From: Lacrimispora amygdalina
GTDB taxonomy: Bacteria; Bacillota; Clostridia; Lachnospirales; Lachnospiraceae
Direction: 5' to 3'
NCBI RefSeq assembly: GCF_003432035.1
Contig: NZ_QOHO01000003.1
Location: 34,539-98,538, forward strand
Length of the DNA: 64,000 nucleotides
The notes under the pieces were generated by a model. The model was not told the origin of the DNA. It worked only from the letters and a program-made list of their open reading frames with translations, and did no database searches. The translations under genes and the position numbers were made by a program. Positions 9,567 to 18,248 of this stretch are shown piece by piece (positions within the stretch are counted from its first letter, which is position 1; every line of letters begins with the position of its first letter).

Positions 9567-10043
9567 TTATAACGTTTTTGCTCTGTCTGCTATATTCTTA
9601 TTAAAATTAATTACCTGATGTTCATAAGTATTTTCCATGAGAGGAGAGGTAATGATGAAATCAGCGGTTGCTCTGGTATTGGCAATTGGAATATCATAAA
9701 CCTGGGCAATTCGAAGCAGTGCCTTTACGTCCGGATCATGAGGCTGTGCAGTCAGAGGATCGGAGAAAAAGATAACCAGATCAATGCGGCCTTCCACAAT
9801 CTTTGCACCAATCTGCTGGTCACCGCCTAAAGGACCGCTGTTGTAGCCTTTTACCGGAAGGCCTGTCTGATCTGTAATCATGCGGGCAGTCGTACCCGTA
9901 CCGCAAAGCGCATGGTTCTTTAAGATCTCTTTATGCTCGGTGCACCATTCGATTAATGCATGTTTCTCGTTGTCATGGGCGATCAGCGCAATGTTTTTTT
10001 GCTTTTGAAGCGTCAGTGTAATAAAATCATCCTGTAACATCAT
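9567..10043 (-). CDS. mgsA: Methylglyoxal synthase
   Basis: 158 aa. It converts dihydroxyacetone phosphate to methylglyoxal plus phosphate, a bypass of lower glycolysis used when sugar phosphates pile up. Visible motifs: IALIAHDNEKHALIEW at the N-terminus, the phosphate-binding GTGTTARM, the NSGPLGGDQQIGAKI loop, and FFSDPLTAQPHDPDVKALLR with the catalytic aspartate region. Two ATGs are adjacent (10043 and 10040); AGGAGGAAT upstream gives the second one the better spacing. It lies 38 bases after the BTAD regulator on the same strand and is probably cotranscribed with it. Confidence 0.95.
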   Translation of the reverse strand: MMLQDDFITLTLQKQKNIALIAHDNEKHALIEWCTEHKEILKNHALCGTGTTARMITDQTGLPVKGYNSGPLGGDQQIGAKIVEGRIDLVIFFSDPLTAQPHDPDVKALLRIAQVYDIPIANTRATADFIITSPLMENTYEHQVINFNKNIADRAKTL

Positions 10044-10081
10044 ATTCCTCCTGTAGTAGGTATTAATAGAGAGGTATCACC

Positions 10082-11284
10082 TCATTTAAAAGGCAGAACA
10101 CTTTGAAGAGAATAGGTAATGGACAAATCTTTCCGGGAATATTCCTTTTTAAAATTCTGGATAATCCGTTTTAAAACCATCTCTCCGTTTTCATAGGTTG
10201 CAGTAGGAAGAAGCATTAAATACTGGCTTACACTGTACCTGCTGTAAACATCTCCTCTGCGCAGGGAATTACGGATGGAACTGCCCAGTTCATCCATGGC
10301 ACGGGTCTGAACCGCCGGCTTCAATAATTCTCCCTTTAAATTGCTGATGGTAAGCAGACATAAAAAGATGGAATCTCCCGTTCGTTCGATGGCTCTGGCC
10401 TCCAGCTGGTAGATATCCCTGAATACGGAAGGCTCACAGCAAAATGCTCCCTTATTGGTTCCTCCCTCTAAAAGGATCTCCCTGATGGTGCTTAAATCCA
10501 TGGTTATTCCATGCTTTTTGTCGCTGATCATCTTATACAGCTCTTTAAAGCGAATGGAGGGAGTGATGGCAAACTCGTTGTAGAACATGTCGTTTACCCG
10601 TTTATAATGCTCCAGGGACATCATCTGGTTGCCGCTCTGATACAGGGCATAAATCAGATAATAATGGGCATCTTCCCCATACGGATCGATGGAGATTGTC
10701 TGCTGGCAGACATCAATCATTGTTGGATAATCCTTCCGGTCATCTAACATCAAAAGGATTTTTTTCACTAATTTCTGATAAAGGGTATGATAATAGGTGT
10801 GAATCGGAATCACCCAGGATTCCCATTCAGATTTTGGAAGGAAGTTTCCCTTATAAAGATTAAATGCTTCCATTGACAGCTTCAGGCGTATCTCTTCCGG
10901 AAATTCCTTGCTTTCAGCCTGAAGACAAAGCTCTTCAAACTTGTCCGTGTCACACACGGTGGTAAGCTCCCTTGTCCAGCCGTAAGCTTTTCTGTTTTGA
11001 AATACCAGTTCCTGAGTTGGAAGTCCAAGAGGCTCAAGGAGCTTTCGGACGCGGAACATCAGAGTCTTTAAAGCGCCGGCAGGATTGTTGCTGGCTTCAT
11101 CTTTCCAAAACAGGTCGATTAATTCCTCAACAGGAATATCCCTTCCCCGAAAAGTAATTAAATACTCCAAAAGACTCCAAGGTTTTTTTGCCTGATTATT
11201 TTGATCAACTATTATTTTGTCTCCGATGGTAACGGAGAACCCGCCTAGCATGTTCACATAAATGATCGTCTCTTGATTTTTCAT
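10082..11284 (-). CDS. BTAD-domain transcriptional regulator (SARP-like)
   Basis: About 400 aa. Residues 5-95 form an OmpR/SARP-type winged-helix DNA-binding domain (IIYVNMLGGFSVTIGD, then KKPWSLLEYLI and NNPAGALKTLMFRVRKLL). Residues 100-245 form the alpha-helical bacterial transcriptional activation domain (DTDKFEELCLQAES, ISIDPYGEDAHYYLIYALY, EHYKRVNDMFYNEFAITPS). The C-terminal 150 residues may be a further regulatory domain. I chose the ATG at 11284, which has GGAG 8 bases upstream, over the TTG at 11296. It probably forms an operon with mgsA, which suggests it answers to sugar-phosphate or carbon stress, but the target genes are unknown. Confidence 0.82.
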   Translation of the reverse strand: MKNQETIIYVNMLGGFSVTIGDKIIVDQNNQAKKPWSLLEYLITFRGRDIPVEELIDLFWKDEASNNPAGALKTLMFRVRKLLEPLGLPTQELVFQNRKAYGWTRELTTVCDTDKFEELCLQAESKEFPEEIRLKLSMEAFNLYKGNFLPKSEWESWVIPIHTYYHTLYQKLVKKILLMLDDRKDYPTMIDVCQQTISIDPYGEDAHYYLIYALYQSGNQMMSLEHYKRVNDMFYNEFAITPSIRFKELYKMISDKKHGITMDLSTIREILLEGGTNKGAFCCEPSVFRDIYQLEARAIERTGDSIFLCLLTISNLKGELLKPAVQTRAMDELGSSIRNSLRRGDVYSRYSVSQYLMLLPTATYENGEMVLKRIIQNFKKEYSRKDLSITYSLQSVLPFK

Positions 11285-11361
11285 AATATTCTCCAAAGTA
11301 ACATTTTCTTTCCTTAGTATATAGAAAAAAACGTTAAAAGTCTAGCGCAGCTTATAAAAGA

Positions 11362-11390
11362 TTGAGATTTTTATTAAAATAAGCTATACT
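11362..11390 (+). promoter_or_regulatory. Sigma-A promoter of srtB
   Basis: TTGAGA (11362-11367), a 17-base spacer and TATACT (11385-11390), 39 bases before the sortase start. The AT-rich gap is shared with the divergent BTAD regulator. Confidence 0.75.
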
Positions 11391-11428
11391 GAAGCAGAAG
11401 AATATAAAAAAGAAAGCAGGAGAGTGCC

Positions 11429-12184
11429 ATGAATAGAAAAAAAATGTCAACAGGAATTCTCACATTTGCTTTCCTGCTTCTGGCAGCGGGGGCAGGAGTA
11501 CTTTATTCTGATTACCGGGAAAAGCAGGATTCTAAACACCTTTACGAAAGTCTTGCTGAGCTGGCCGGGGGACAGGAAGAAAGCGTTACTGCTGAATCAG
11601 ACACAGAGATAAAAAAAGAAGAACCTTATGTATCCCCCATTTCTTTTGATGAACTGCGAAAGATCAACCCGGACATCGTTGGCTGGATCCGCATCGAAGA
11701 TACCAGCATCGATTACCCCATAGTCCGTACTGACAATAACGATACTTACCTGGATACGGATTTTGAAGGGAAGAAGAATCCGTCAGGAGCCATATTTCTT
11801 GACTGTGACAGTGAACCTGATTTTTCCGGAAGGCATAACATAATTTACGGGCATCATATGAAAAATGGATCCATGTTTAAGGATATCATAAAATATAAGG
11901 ATGAGTCTTTTTACCGTGCCCATCAGAACATTGTAATCTATACACCGCAGCGGGAATTTCATCTGCGTCCGGTCACTGTGCTTTATACAGATGCGTCCGG
12001 AATCCGCAGAAAAACGAAATTTGAATCGGATGAGAGCTTTCAGTCATATGTTGACGAGATGACAAAGAACGGTATGTTCTATCAGGCACCCCAGGAGCCG
12101 GTTGAGACTCTTTGGTCGTTTGTCACCTGCAGCTATGAATTTGATGATGCAAGAACCATTCTTTATGCAGCTTTAGTCCCTTAA
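11429..12184 (+). CDS. srtB: Class B sortase
   Basis: 251 aa. Membrane transpeptidase that cleaves an NPQTN-like signal and joins the protein to the wall cross-bridge. An N-terminal TM anchor lies at about 8-27. The sortase domain has PDIVGWIRIEDTSIDYPIV (81-99), IIYGHHMKNGSMF (138-150) with the catalytic His at 142 or 143, and FVTCSYEFDDAR (231-242) with Cys234 and Arg242. The spacing and the YGHHM and TCSYEF motifs fit class B. AGGAG precedes the ATG. It has its own promoter and lies apart from any obvious substrate; no protein in this window ends in a clear class B sorting signal, so the substrates are encoded elsewhere. Confidence 0.92.
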   Translation: MNRKKMSTGILTFAFLLLAAGAGVLYSDYREKQDSKHLYESLAELAGGQEESVTAESDTEIKKEEPYVSPISFDELRKINPDIVGWIRIEDTSIDYPIVRTDNNDTYLDTDFEGKKNPSGAIFLDCDSEPDFSGRHNIIYGHHMKNGSMFKDIIKYKDESFYRAHQNIVIYTPQREFHLRPVTVLYTDASGIRRKTKFESDESFQSYVDEMTKNGMFYQAPQEPVETLWSFVTCSYEFDDARTILYAALVP

Positions 12185-12185
12185 T

Positions 12186-12214
12186 TTGAAAACAGGGCAT
12201 TAATATGGTATAGT
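12186..12214 (+). promoter_or_regulatory. Sigma-A promoter of glmM
   Basis: TTGAAA (12186-12191), a 17-base spacer and TATAGT (12209-12214), starting just after the srtB stop. This separates glmM from the sortase transcript. Confidence 0.75.
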
Positions 12215-12260
12215 ACATATCACTTTGTATCACCGCAGATTTTTAAAGGAGAATAATAAA

Positions 12261-13616
12261 ATGGGAAAATATTTTGGAACCGACGGTTTTAGAGGAGAAG
12301 CAAATGTTACGCTGACTGTTGAGGATGCGTTTAAGGTAGGCCGCTTTTTAGGCTGGTACTATGGACGGAAAAAGCCGGCTGAGGTATGCAGGATCGTAAT
12401 CGGAAAAGATACAAGGCGCAGCAGCTATATGTTTGAATATTCCCTTGTGGCAGGTCTTACTGCGTCAGGAGCCGATGCGTATCTGCTTCATGTAACCACC
12501 ACTCCCAGCGTTTCCTACGTTGTCCGTACAGAAGGCTTTTCCTGCGGCATCATGATCTCTGCCAGCCATAATCCATACTACGATAATGGAATTAAAGTGA
12601 TCAATGAAAAGGGAGAGAAATTAGAAGAGTCAGTAATTACAGAGATAGAGAGATATTTAGATGGAGAGATGGAAGAACTTCCATTTGCCACACAGGACAG
12701 GATCGGCAGAACCGTGGATTTTGCTGCAGGAAGAAACCGCTATATCGGATATCTGATTTCTACGGCAACCAGATCCTTTAAAAATAAAAAGGTGGCGTTA
12801 GATTGTGCCAACGGAAGTGCCTCCGCTATTGCCAAGAACGTATTTGATGCTCTTGGTGCAGAAACCCATGTAATCAGCAATGAACCCAACGGATTGAATA
12901 TCAATACCGGCTGCGGTTCCACTCATATGGATCAGCTTGTAAAGTTTGTTAAGGAAGTGGGAGCAGATGTGGGATTTGCCTATGATGGAGATGCGGACCG
13001 CTGTCTTGCAGTGGATGAGAACGGAAATGTGGTTGACGGAGACGGAATTTTATATATCTGCGGTAAATATATGAAAGAGCAGGGACTCCTTAAAAATAAC
13101 AAAGTGGTAACGACCGTGATGTCTAATTTCGGATTATACAAAGCTTTGGACCGGGAAGGCATTGAATATGAGAAAACCGCTGTTGGAGACAAATACGTCT
13201 ATGAAAACATGGTTACCTATGGAAACTGTCTGGGTGGCGAACAGTCCGGTCATATTATATTCAGCAAACATGCCACTACCGGAGACGGAATCCTAACATC
13301 CTTAAAAGTGATGGAAGTGATCCTTGAAAAGAAAGAAAGCCTGGGAAAGCTGGTATCTGAGCTGGAAATTTATCCACAGGTATTAAAGAATGTCCGTGTA
13401 CATGACAAGACAGCAGCCCAGGATGATGAAGCCGTGAAGGCAGAAGTGGAAAAAGCAGCACAAGGCCTTGGAGACAGCGGAAGGATTCTTCTGCGCCAGT
13501 CTGGTACGGAACCGGTTGTCCGTGTAATGGTAGAAGCTGCGGATCTGAAAACCTGCGAGAAGTACGTGGAACAGGTGATTGATGTGATGAAAGCAAGGGG
13601 ACACGTCATTTCCTGA
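12261..13616 (+). CDS. glmM: Phosphoglucosamine mutase
   Basis: 451 aa, the normal GlmM length. It converts glucosamine-6-phosphate to glucosamine-1-phosphate for UDP-GlcNAc, and so feeds peptidoglycan and the wall polymers made around it. It opens with GKYFGTDGFRGEAN, has the phosphoserine loop MISASHNP (Ser102), the metal-binding AYDGDADRC, the substrate loop GGEQSGHI and the phosphate-binding LLRQSGTEPVVRVMVE. The ATG at 12261 has AAAGGAGAA upstream and starts the conserved domain exactly; in-frame codons upstream lie in the promoter and leader. It is a single-gene unit with its own promoter and a strong terminator. Confidence 0.96.
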   Translation: MGKYFGTDGFRGEANVTLTVEDAFKVGRFLGWYYGRKKPAEVCRIVIGKDTRRSSYMFEYSLVAGLTASGADAYLLHVTTTPSVSYVVRTEGFSCGIMISASHNPYYDNGIKVINEKGEKLEESVITEIERYLDGEMEELPFATQDRIGRTVDFAAGRNRYIGYLISTATRSFKNKKVALDCANGSASAIAKNVFDALGAETHVISNEPNGLNINTGCGSTHMDQLVKFVKEVGADVGFAYDGDADRCLAVDENGNVVDGDGILYICGKYMKEQGLLKNNKVVTTVMSNFGLYKALDREGIEYEKTAVGDKYVYENMVTYGNCLGGEQSGHIIFSKHATTGDGILTSLKVMEVILEKKESLGKLVSELEIYPQVLKNVRVHDKTAAQDDEAVKAEVEKAAQGLGDSGRILLRQSGTEPVVRVMVEAADLKTCEKYVEQVIDVMKARGHVIS

Positions 13617-13626
13617 TTGTAAATAT

Positions 13627-13673
13627 AAGTCATTGAAAACCGTGAGTAAAAGCCGGTTTTTCAATGACTTTTT
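13627..13673 (+). terminator. Intrinsic terminator of glmM
   Basis: AAGTCATTGAAAACCG (13627-13642) pairs with CGGTTTTTCAATGACTT (13654-13670) with one bulged base, and the T run continues to 13673. It starts 10 bases after the stop codon. Confidence 0.85.
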
Positions 13674-13695
13674 CAGTATTTATAAAGGTGTCTGA

Positions 13696-13724
13696 TTGTA
13701 AATGACAACAATTCATGGTATGAT
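13696..13724 (+). promoter_or_regulatory. Sigma-A promoter of the xpaC-telA operon
   Basis: TTGTAA (13696-13701), a 17-base spacer and TATGAT (13719-13724). Its position shows that the in-frame TTG at 13724 cannot be the xpaC start and supports the ATG at 13763. Confidence 0.72.
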
Positions 13725-13762
13725 TGTACGTATCTGCAAATTTATTTTGGGAGATCGGAAAT

Positions 13763-15028
13763 ATGGATAAAAAAGATAAATCAAACTTAGGAGAACAAAT
13801 CCGCAGTACGGTGCAAAGTGCCATTGATTCCAGAGATTTTAACCAGCTGAACCGAATCATATCCGATTCCGTAAATTTTGCGCTTGATGAAGCAAGAAGC
13901 CAGCTGGTAAAAGGTACGAAAGGCTTTACCCGGACGCAGGGGCGGGATAACAGGAGCGAAAGCGGTGAGTCGGGGGACGAGACAGATGACGGACCTGGAT
14001 ACAGGGCGTTTCAGACCAGCCGTTCCGTAAAGGAACGGACAGGCGGTTCTTCGGCCGGAACAGGCAGGCAGGAGATCAGGATCAACCAGCAGGGGCGTGT
14101 ATCCGGAATACTTTTAACCATTTTCGGAAGTATCTTTCTGGGCTTGGATTTTATCGCCATACTTGCTGCTCTTTTTGTTTCCCTGATGTTAAGGCCTGTT
14201 GCATGGGCGGCAGCCAGCGCTTTTACATTCCTTCTGGCGGCTTTCATTGCTTCCGGGTGTATGCTTTTTGCCGGACTGTCTGTAAACGGAAGATTAAAAA
14301 GAGCCCGGATCTATGCCAAACAGTCAGAAAAACGGATGTATTCCAATCTGGAAGAACTGGCGGCAAGTGTTGGGAAATCCCGTGAATATGTACTAAAAGA
14401 CGTGGAGAAAATGATGAAGCTTGGTATTTTCCCTCATGCGTATTTAGACGAGCAGAAAACCTGCCTGATCTTAAGCGAAGCCACTTATAACCAGTATCTG
14501 GAATGCCAGAAGGCATTAAAGGAGCGGGAAAAAGAAGAAGAACTGAGTCAGATTTCAGATAATGCCTTTCAGGAAAACAAGGCTTTTCAGGAGATGATGA
14601 CCCAGGGAAGAGATTATTTAAGAATATTAAGAGAAGCCAATGATGCGATTCCCGGAGAAGTCATTTCCCGGAAGATATCCATGCTGGAAGATGTAATACA
14701 GAGAATTTTTGATACCGTTTTAAAGCATCCGGAGCAGATGGGTGAGATGGAGCAGTTTATGGATTATTACCTTCCCACAACTGTAAAGCTGGTCAATGCA
14801 TACAGGGATTTTGAAAGCACGGGGATAGAGGGGAATAATATTGTCAGTGCAAAAAGGGAGATAGAGGGAACTCTTGACACCATCAATCAGGCATTTGAAA
14901 GGCTGCTTGACGATCTTTACCAGGACGCGGCCATGGACATTACCACTGATGCATCGGTGCTCCAGACCATGTTAAAGAAGGCTGGCTGGACCGGAAGCGA
15001 TTTTACAGGAGGAACAAAGAATGAGTAA
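13763..15028 (+). CDS. XpaC-family protein (5-bromo-4-chloroindolyl phosphate hydrolysis family)
   Basis: About 421 aa. The pairing with TelA, the two adjacent TM helices at about 110-160 and the C-terminal cytoplasmic helical domain match the XpaC family, named for a B. subtilis phenotype. The biochemical role is not established; with TelA it is linked to envelope stress and toxic-anion resistance. The N-terminal 95 residues are charged and low in complexity (many Arg, Ser, Gly and Asp). The motif YSNLEELAASVGKSREYVLKDVEKMMKLG, quoted here in two parts as YSNLEELAASVGK and SREYVLKDVEKMMKLG, looks like a small winged-helix. GGGAGATCGG precedes the ATG. The stop overlaps the telA start by 8 bases. 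Confidence 0.75.
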   Translation: MDKKDKSNLGEQIRSTVQSAIDSRDFNQLNRIISDSVNFALDEARSQLVKGTKGFTRTQGRDNRSESGESGDETDDGPGYRAFQTSRSVKERTGGSSAGTGRQEIRINQQGRVSGILLTIFGSIFLGLDFIAILAALFVSLMLRPVAWAAASAFTFLLAAFIASGCMLFAGLSVNGRLKRARIYAKQSEKRMYSNLEELAASVGKSREYVLKDVEKMMKLGIFPHAYLDEQKTCLILSEATYNQYLECQKALKEREKEEELSQISDNAFQENKAFQEMMTQGRDYLRILREANDAIPGEVISRKISMLEDVIQRIFDTVLKHPEQMGEMEQFMDYYLPTTVKLVNAYRDFESTGIEGNNIVSAKREIEGTLDTINQAFERLLDDLYQDAAMDITTDASVLQTMLKKAGWTGSDFTGGTKNE

Positions 15029-16181
15029 GGATATGGAAGAGATGATAAAAGAAGCGCCCCAGCTTACGCTGACACCATTTGAACAGACAGAAGGTGTGAA
15101 AGAAGGGAATGAGCTTTTAAAAAGCAATGAAACAATCACTGCTGAGGCTGATCCGGTTCCGGAGCTTACCCCGGAAGAAGAGCGTCTGGTTTCTGATTTT
15201 GCAGAAAAAATCAATTTAAAAGATTCCAATATGGTACTTCAGTATGGTGCCGGAGCTCAAAAAAAGATTGCTGACTTTTCCGAGTCTGCTCTTGACAATG
15301 TAAAGTCTAAGGATCTGGGTGAAGTTGGCCAGATGCTCACTAATGTGGTGACGGAATTAAAAAGCTTTGAAACGGAAGAAGAGGAAAAAGGCTTTTTCGG
15401 CTTCTTTAAAAAGAGCGCGAACCGGCTTGACAGTATGAAGGCCAAGTATGCCTCTGCAGAGACCAATGTCAACCAGATCTGCAAGATTCTTAAGAATCAC
15501 CAGATTCAGCTTTTAAAGGACATTGCCCTCTTAGATAAGATGTATGAGTTAAATGCTACTTATTTTAAAGAACTGACCATGTATATTCTGGCAGGCAAGA
15601 GAAAGCTTTTAAAGGTCCAGCAGGAAGAACTCCCGCTTTTAATGGACCGGGCAGCAAAAAGCGGTCTTCCGGAAGATGCCCAGGCAGCCAATGATTTGTC
15701 TGCCATGTGCGGACGATTTGAAAAGAAAATCCATGACCTGGAACTGACCCGTATGATTTCCATTCAGATGGCACCTCAGATCAGGCTGGTTCAAAATAAT
15801 GATACCTTAATGACAGAAAAGATCCAGTCAACTCTTGTCAACACCATCCCTCTCTGGAAGAGTCAGATGGTTCTTGCCATCGGAATCAATCATTCCGAGC
15901 AGGCGGCAAAGGCACAAAGAGAAGTCACCGATATGACCAATGAACTGCTGCGCAAGAATGCAGAGGTGTTAAAGACTGCAACCATCGAGACGGCTAAAGA
16001 GTCAGAGCGTGGAATTGTGGACATGGAAACTCTTAAAAAGACTAATGAATCCCTGATTACAACCCTTGATGAAGTGGTGCGTATTCAGGCAGAGGGAAGA
16101 GCGAAACGGAAAGAAGCAGAAGCAGAGCTTGCCCGTATGGAAGGGGAATTAAAGACCAAGCTTTTACAGATGAGCAGGTAA
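15021..16181 (+). CDS. telA: TelA-family toxic anion resistance protein
   Basis: 386 aa, nearly all helical and coiled-coil. Family markers include GFFGFFKKSANRLDSMKAKY, the helices around QICKILKNHQIQLLKDIALLDKMYELN, shown here by its ends QICKILKNHQ and DKMYELN, YKELTMYI-like ILAGKRKL, and the C-terminal AKRKEAEAELARMEGELK. TelA proteins are associated with tellurite and antimicrobial resistance; the mechanism is not known. It is translationally coupled to the XpaC-like gene, with GGAGG 7 bases before the ATG inside the upstream gene. It ends a two-gene operon. Confidence 0.9.
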   Translation: MSKDMEEMIKEAPQLTLTPFEQTEGVKEGNELLKSNETITAEADPVPELTPEEERLVSDFAEKINLKDSNMVLQYGAGAQKKIADFSESALDNVKSKDLGEVGQMLTNVVTELKSFETEEEEKGFFGFFKKSANRLDSMKAKYASAETNVNQICKILKNHQIQLLKDIALLDKMYELNATYFKELTMYILAGKRKLLKVQQEELPLLMDRAAKSGLPEDAQAANDLSAMCGRFEKKIHDLELTRMISIQMAPQIRLVQNNDTLMTEKIQSTLVNTIPLWKSQMVLAIGINHSEQAAKAQREVTDMTNELLRKNAEVLKTATIETAKESERGIVDMETLKKTNESLITTLDEVVRIQAEGRAKRKEAEAELARMEGELKTKLLQMSR

Positions 16182-16209
16182 AAGATTTTATTGGTTTGAA
16201 AAGTTTTTG

Positions 16210-16238
16210 TTGTAAGTCATTTTTACTCGTGCTATAAT
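16210..16238 (+). promoter_or_regulatory. Probable leuA promoter
   Basis: TTGTAA (16210-16215), a 17-base spacer and TATAAT (16233-16238), about 200 bases before leuA. It implies a long 5' leader. Confidence 0.68.
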
Positions 16239-16245
16239 AGCATAA

Positions 16246-16437
16246 CACTTTACCGTGGTGGTTTGTCAGAGCACGGCATGTGATTATAATGCAAAGGAAT
16301 GATGATAGATGGGGTTAGACCTTTAAAACCCACGTTGTTCATTGTCAAGAAATACAGCGTGATTTATCGACTCCAAAGCCTGGACTGATTTTTTATGAAG
16401 GAAATACAGAGAAAAAGGAATATGGAGGAGATCAGAC
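16246..16437 (+). promoter_or_regulatory. Long untranslated leader of leuA, no known element recognised
   Basis: About 190 bases lie between the predicted transcription start and the leuA ATG. A short stem pairs TGGGGTT with AAACCCA near 16311-16333. I see no T-box sequence (TGGNACC), no leucine-rich leader peptide and no convincing terminator, but the length suggests regulation in the leader. GGAGGAG (about 16423-16429) is the leuA ribosome-binding site. Confidence 0.4.
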
Positions 16438-18102
16438 ATGTTGAATTATGAAAGATATAAGCGGGTACCGGTAGTGAACTATCCGGAAAGACAATGGCCG
16501 TGCAGGGAGATTAAGAAAGCGCCGATCTGGTGCAGTGTGGATTTGAGAGACGGAAACCAGGCTCTTATTGAGCCTATGGTGGTGGAAGAAAAGATTGAGA
16601 TGTTTAACCTTCTGGTTAAACTTGGTTTTAAGGAGATTGAAGTGGGATTTCCCGCTGCTTCCCAGATTGAGTTTGATTTCTTAAGGCAGCTTGTGGAACG
16701 GAAGCTGATTCCCGATGATGTGGTGATTCAGGTTCTGGTCCAGTGCAGAGAGCATTTGATTAAGAGAACATTTGAGGCCCTGGAGGGAGTAAAGAAGTCA
16801 ATCGTTCATATCTACAATTCCACATCTACATTACAGCGTGATGTGGTATTCCGCAAAGAGATGGATGAGATTAAAGAGATCGCAGTACAGGGAACCCAGT
16901 GGGTGAAACAGTATATGCAGGATTTTAAGGGAGAGGTTGTACTTGAGTATTCTCCTGAAAGCTTTACCGGAACAGAGCTGGAATTTGCCCTTGATATCTG
17001 TACGGCTGTGCAGGATACCTGGGAAGCAACTCCGGAAAAGAAGATTATCTTCAATCTTCCTTCTACTGTGGAGATGACAACTCCCAACGTATATGCCGAT
17101 CAGATTGAATGGATGAATTCCCGGTTTAAAAACCGTGACAGCATTATTTTAAGCGTTCATCCCCACAATGACAGGGGAACGGGAATAGCGGCCACTGAGC
17201 TGGCTCTTCTTGCAGGTGCAGACCGTGTGGAAGGAACCCTGCTTGGGAATGGAGAACGTACCGGCAACGTGGATATTTTAACAGTTGCCTATAATATGTT
17301 TTCCCAGGGCATTAATCCGGAACTTCATCTTGAGAATATCCGTGAAATCGTGGATGTTTACGAGCGCTGTACCAAGATGGAAGTGGAACCCAGACATCCA
17401 TACGCCGGCAAACTTGTTTTCACTGCATTTTCAGGTTCTCACCAGGATGCCATTAATAAAGGCATGCAGGCGATGCATGAAAGGAAGAATCCGTTCTGGG
17501 AGGTACCTTACCTTCCTATCGATCCTTCCGATATTGGCAGGCAGTATGAGCCCATTGTCAGGATCAACAGCCAGTCCGGCAAAGGCGGCGTAGCATTTGT
17601 TATGGATACGTTCTATGGCTTCAAGCTTCCGAAGGGTATGCACAAGGAATTTGCTGATGTCATTCAGGCAATTTCTGAAAAGCAGGGTGAGGTTGCGCCT
17701 GAGCAGATCCTGGAAGAGTTCAAAAGCTGCTACACCGAGAGAAAGGAACCAATCCATTTCAGAAAAAGCCAGATTACAGAGGCAGAGGAAGACGTGGAGT
17801 TCTCAACTCTTGCAAAAGTCCGTTACACAGACCATGGTGTGGAGAAAGTCTTCGAGGGTGTGGGAAACGGACCCATCGATGCGGTACAGAAGGGTCTGGA
17901 GAAGGAGCTTGGTATCGAGATCCGGGTGCTGGATTACTACGAACACGCACTTACATCCGGTTCCGGAGCCCAGGCTGCATCCTATATCCATCTGCTTGAT
18001 GTAAAAACCGGAAAGGCAACTTACGGTGTGGGAATCAGTTCCAACATCACCAGAGCGTCTATTCGGGGTATCTTCAGTGCGGTAAACCGGTTATTTTATT
18101 AA
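16438..18102 (+). CDS. leuA: 2-isopropylmalate synthase (long form)
   Basis: 554 aa, the longer LeuA type found in actinobacteria and many clostridia. It condenses acetyl-CoA with 2-oxoisovalerate, the first step of leucine synthesis. Visible are the start motif RQWPCREIKKAPIWCSVDLRD (in part: WCSVDLRDGNQAL, metal-binding D and catalytic R), the HPHNDRGTG motif with the metal-binding HxH, GNGERTGN, and the C-terminal allosteric domain from about 420 on (YTDHGVEKVFEGVGNGPIDA). The ATG has GGAGGAG upstream. It is monocistronic with a strong terminator; the other leu genes are not in this window. Confidence 0.95.
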   Translation: MLNYERYKRVPVVNYPERQWPCREIKKAPIWCSVDLRDGNQALIEPMVVEEKIEMFNLLVKLGFKEIEVGFPAASQIEFDFLRQLVERKLIPDDVVIQVLVQCREHLIKRTFEALEGVKKSIVHIYNSTSTLQRDVVFRKEMDEIKEIAVQGTQWVKQYMQDFKGEVVLEYSPESFTGTELEFALDICTAVQDTWEATPEKKIIFNLPSTVEMTTPNVYADQIEWMNSRFKNRDSIILSVHPHNDRGTGIAATELALLAGADRVEGTLLGNGERTGNVDILTVAYNMFSQGINPELHLENIREIVDVYERCTKMEVEPRHPYAGKLVFTAFSGSHQDAINKGMQAMHERKNPFWEVPYLPIDPSDIGRQYEPIVRINSQSGKGGVAFVMDTFYGFKLPKGMHKEFADVIQAISEKQGEVAPEQILEEFKSCYTERKEPIHFRKSQITEAEEDVEFSTLAKVRYTDHGVEKVFEGVGNGPIDAVQKGLEKELGIEIRVLDYYEHALTSGSGAQAASYIHLLDVKTGKATYGVGISSNITRASIRGIFSAVNRLFY

Positions 18103-18118
18103 GATCAGATAATGAAAG

Positions 18119-18158
18119 GGATCCTGTCTTCTTTTACAGAGGCGGGATCCTTTTTTTT
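18119..18158 (+). terminator. Intrinsic terminator of leuA
   Basis: GGATCCTGTCT (from 18119) pairs with GGCGGGATCC (18141-18150) using G-U pairs, and is followed by eight T residues (18151-18158). Confidence 0.88.
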
Positions 18159-18166
18159 CTGTCATT

Positions 18167-18217
18167 TTATTCGTTTCTCAAAGCAGACTGCATCGACGCG
18201 CCCCTGATATTTTCCAT
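18167..18217 (-). CDS. Possible 16-aa peptide with strong expression signals
   Basis: On the minus strand, ATG at 18217 opens a 16-codon frame (MENIRGASMQSALRNE) ending in TAA at 18167. AGGAGGAGGC (18233-18224) lies at ideal spacing, and a promoter TTGTCT-N17-TATAAT lies at 18277-18249. Such strong signals before so short a frame suggest a real small peptide, a leader, or the remains of a lost gene. I do not recognise the peptide, and no downstream gene on this strand follows it; leuA is antisense to it beyond the terminator. Confidence 0.4.
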   Translation of the reverse strand: MENIRGASMQSALRNE

Positions 18218-18248
18218 AATTGTGCCTCCTCCTCATGAATTGATCTCA

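Noticed and set aside
13724..13762. Earlier in-frame start of the XpaC-like protein (TTG at 13724)
   Set aside because: The codon lies inside the -10 box of the predicted promoter, and the ATG at 13763 has a good ribosome-binding site.
16246..16437. T-box or leucine leader-peptide attenuator before leuA
   Set aside because: No TGGNACC element, no run of leucine codons in a short frame, and no terminator before the gene.
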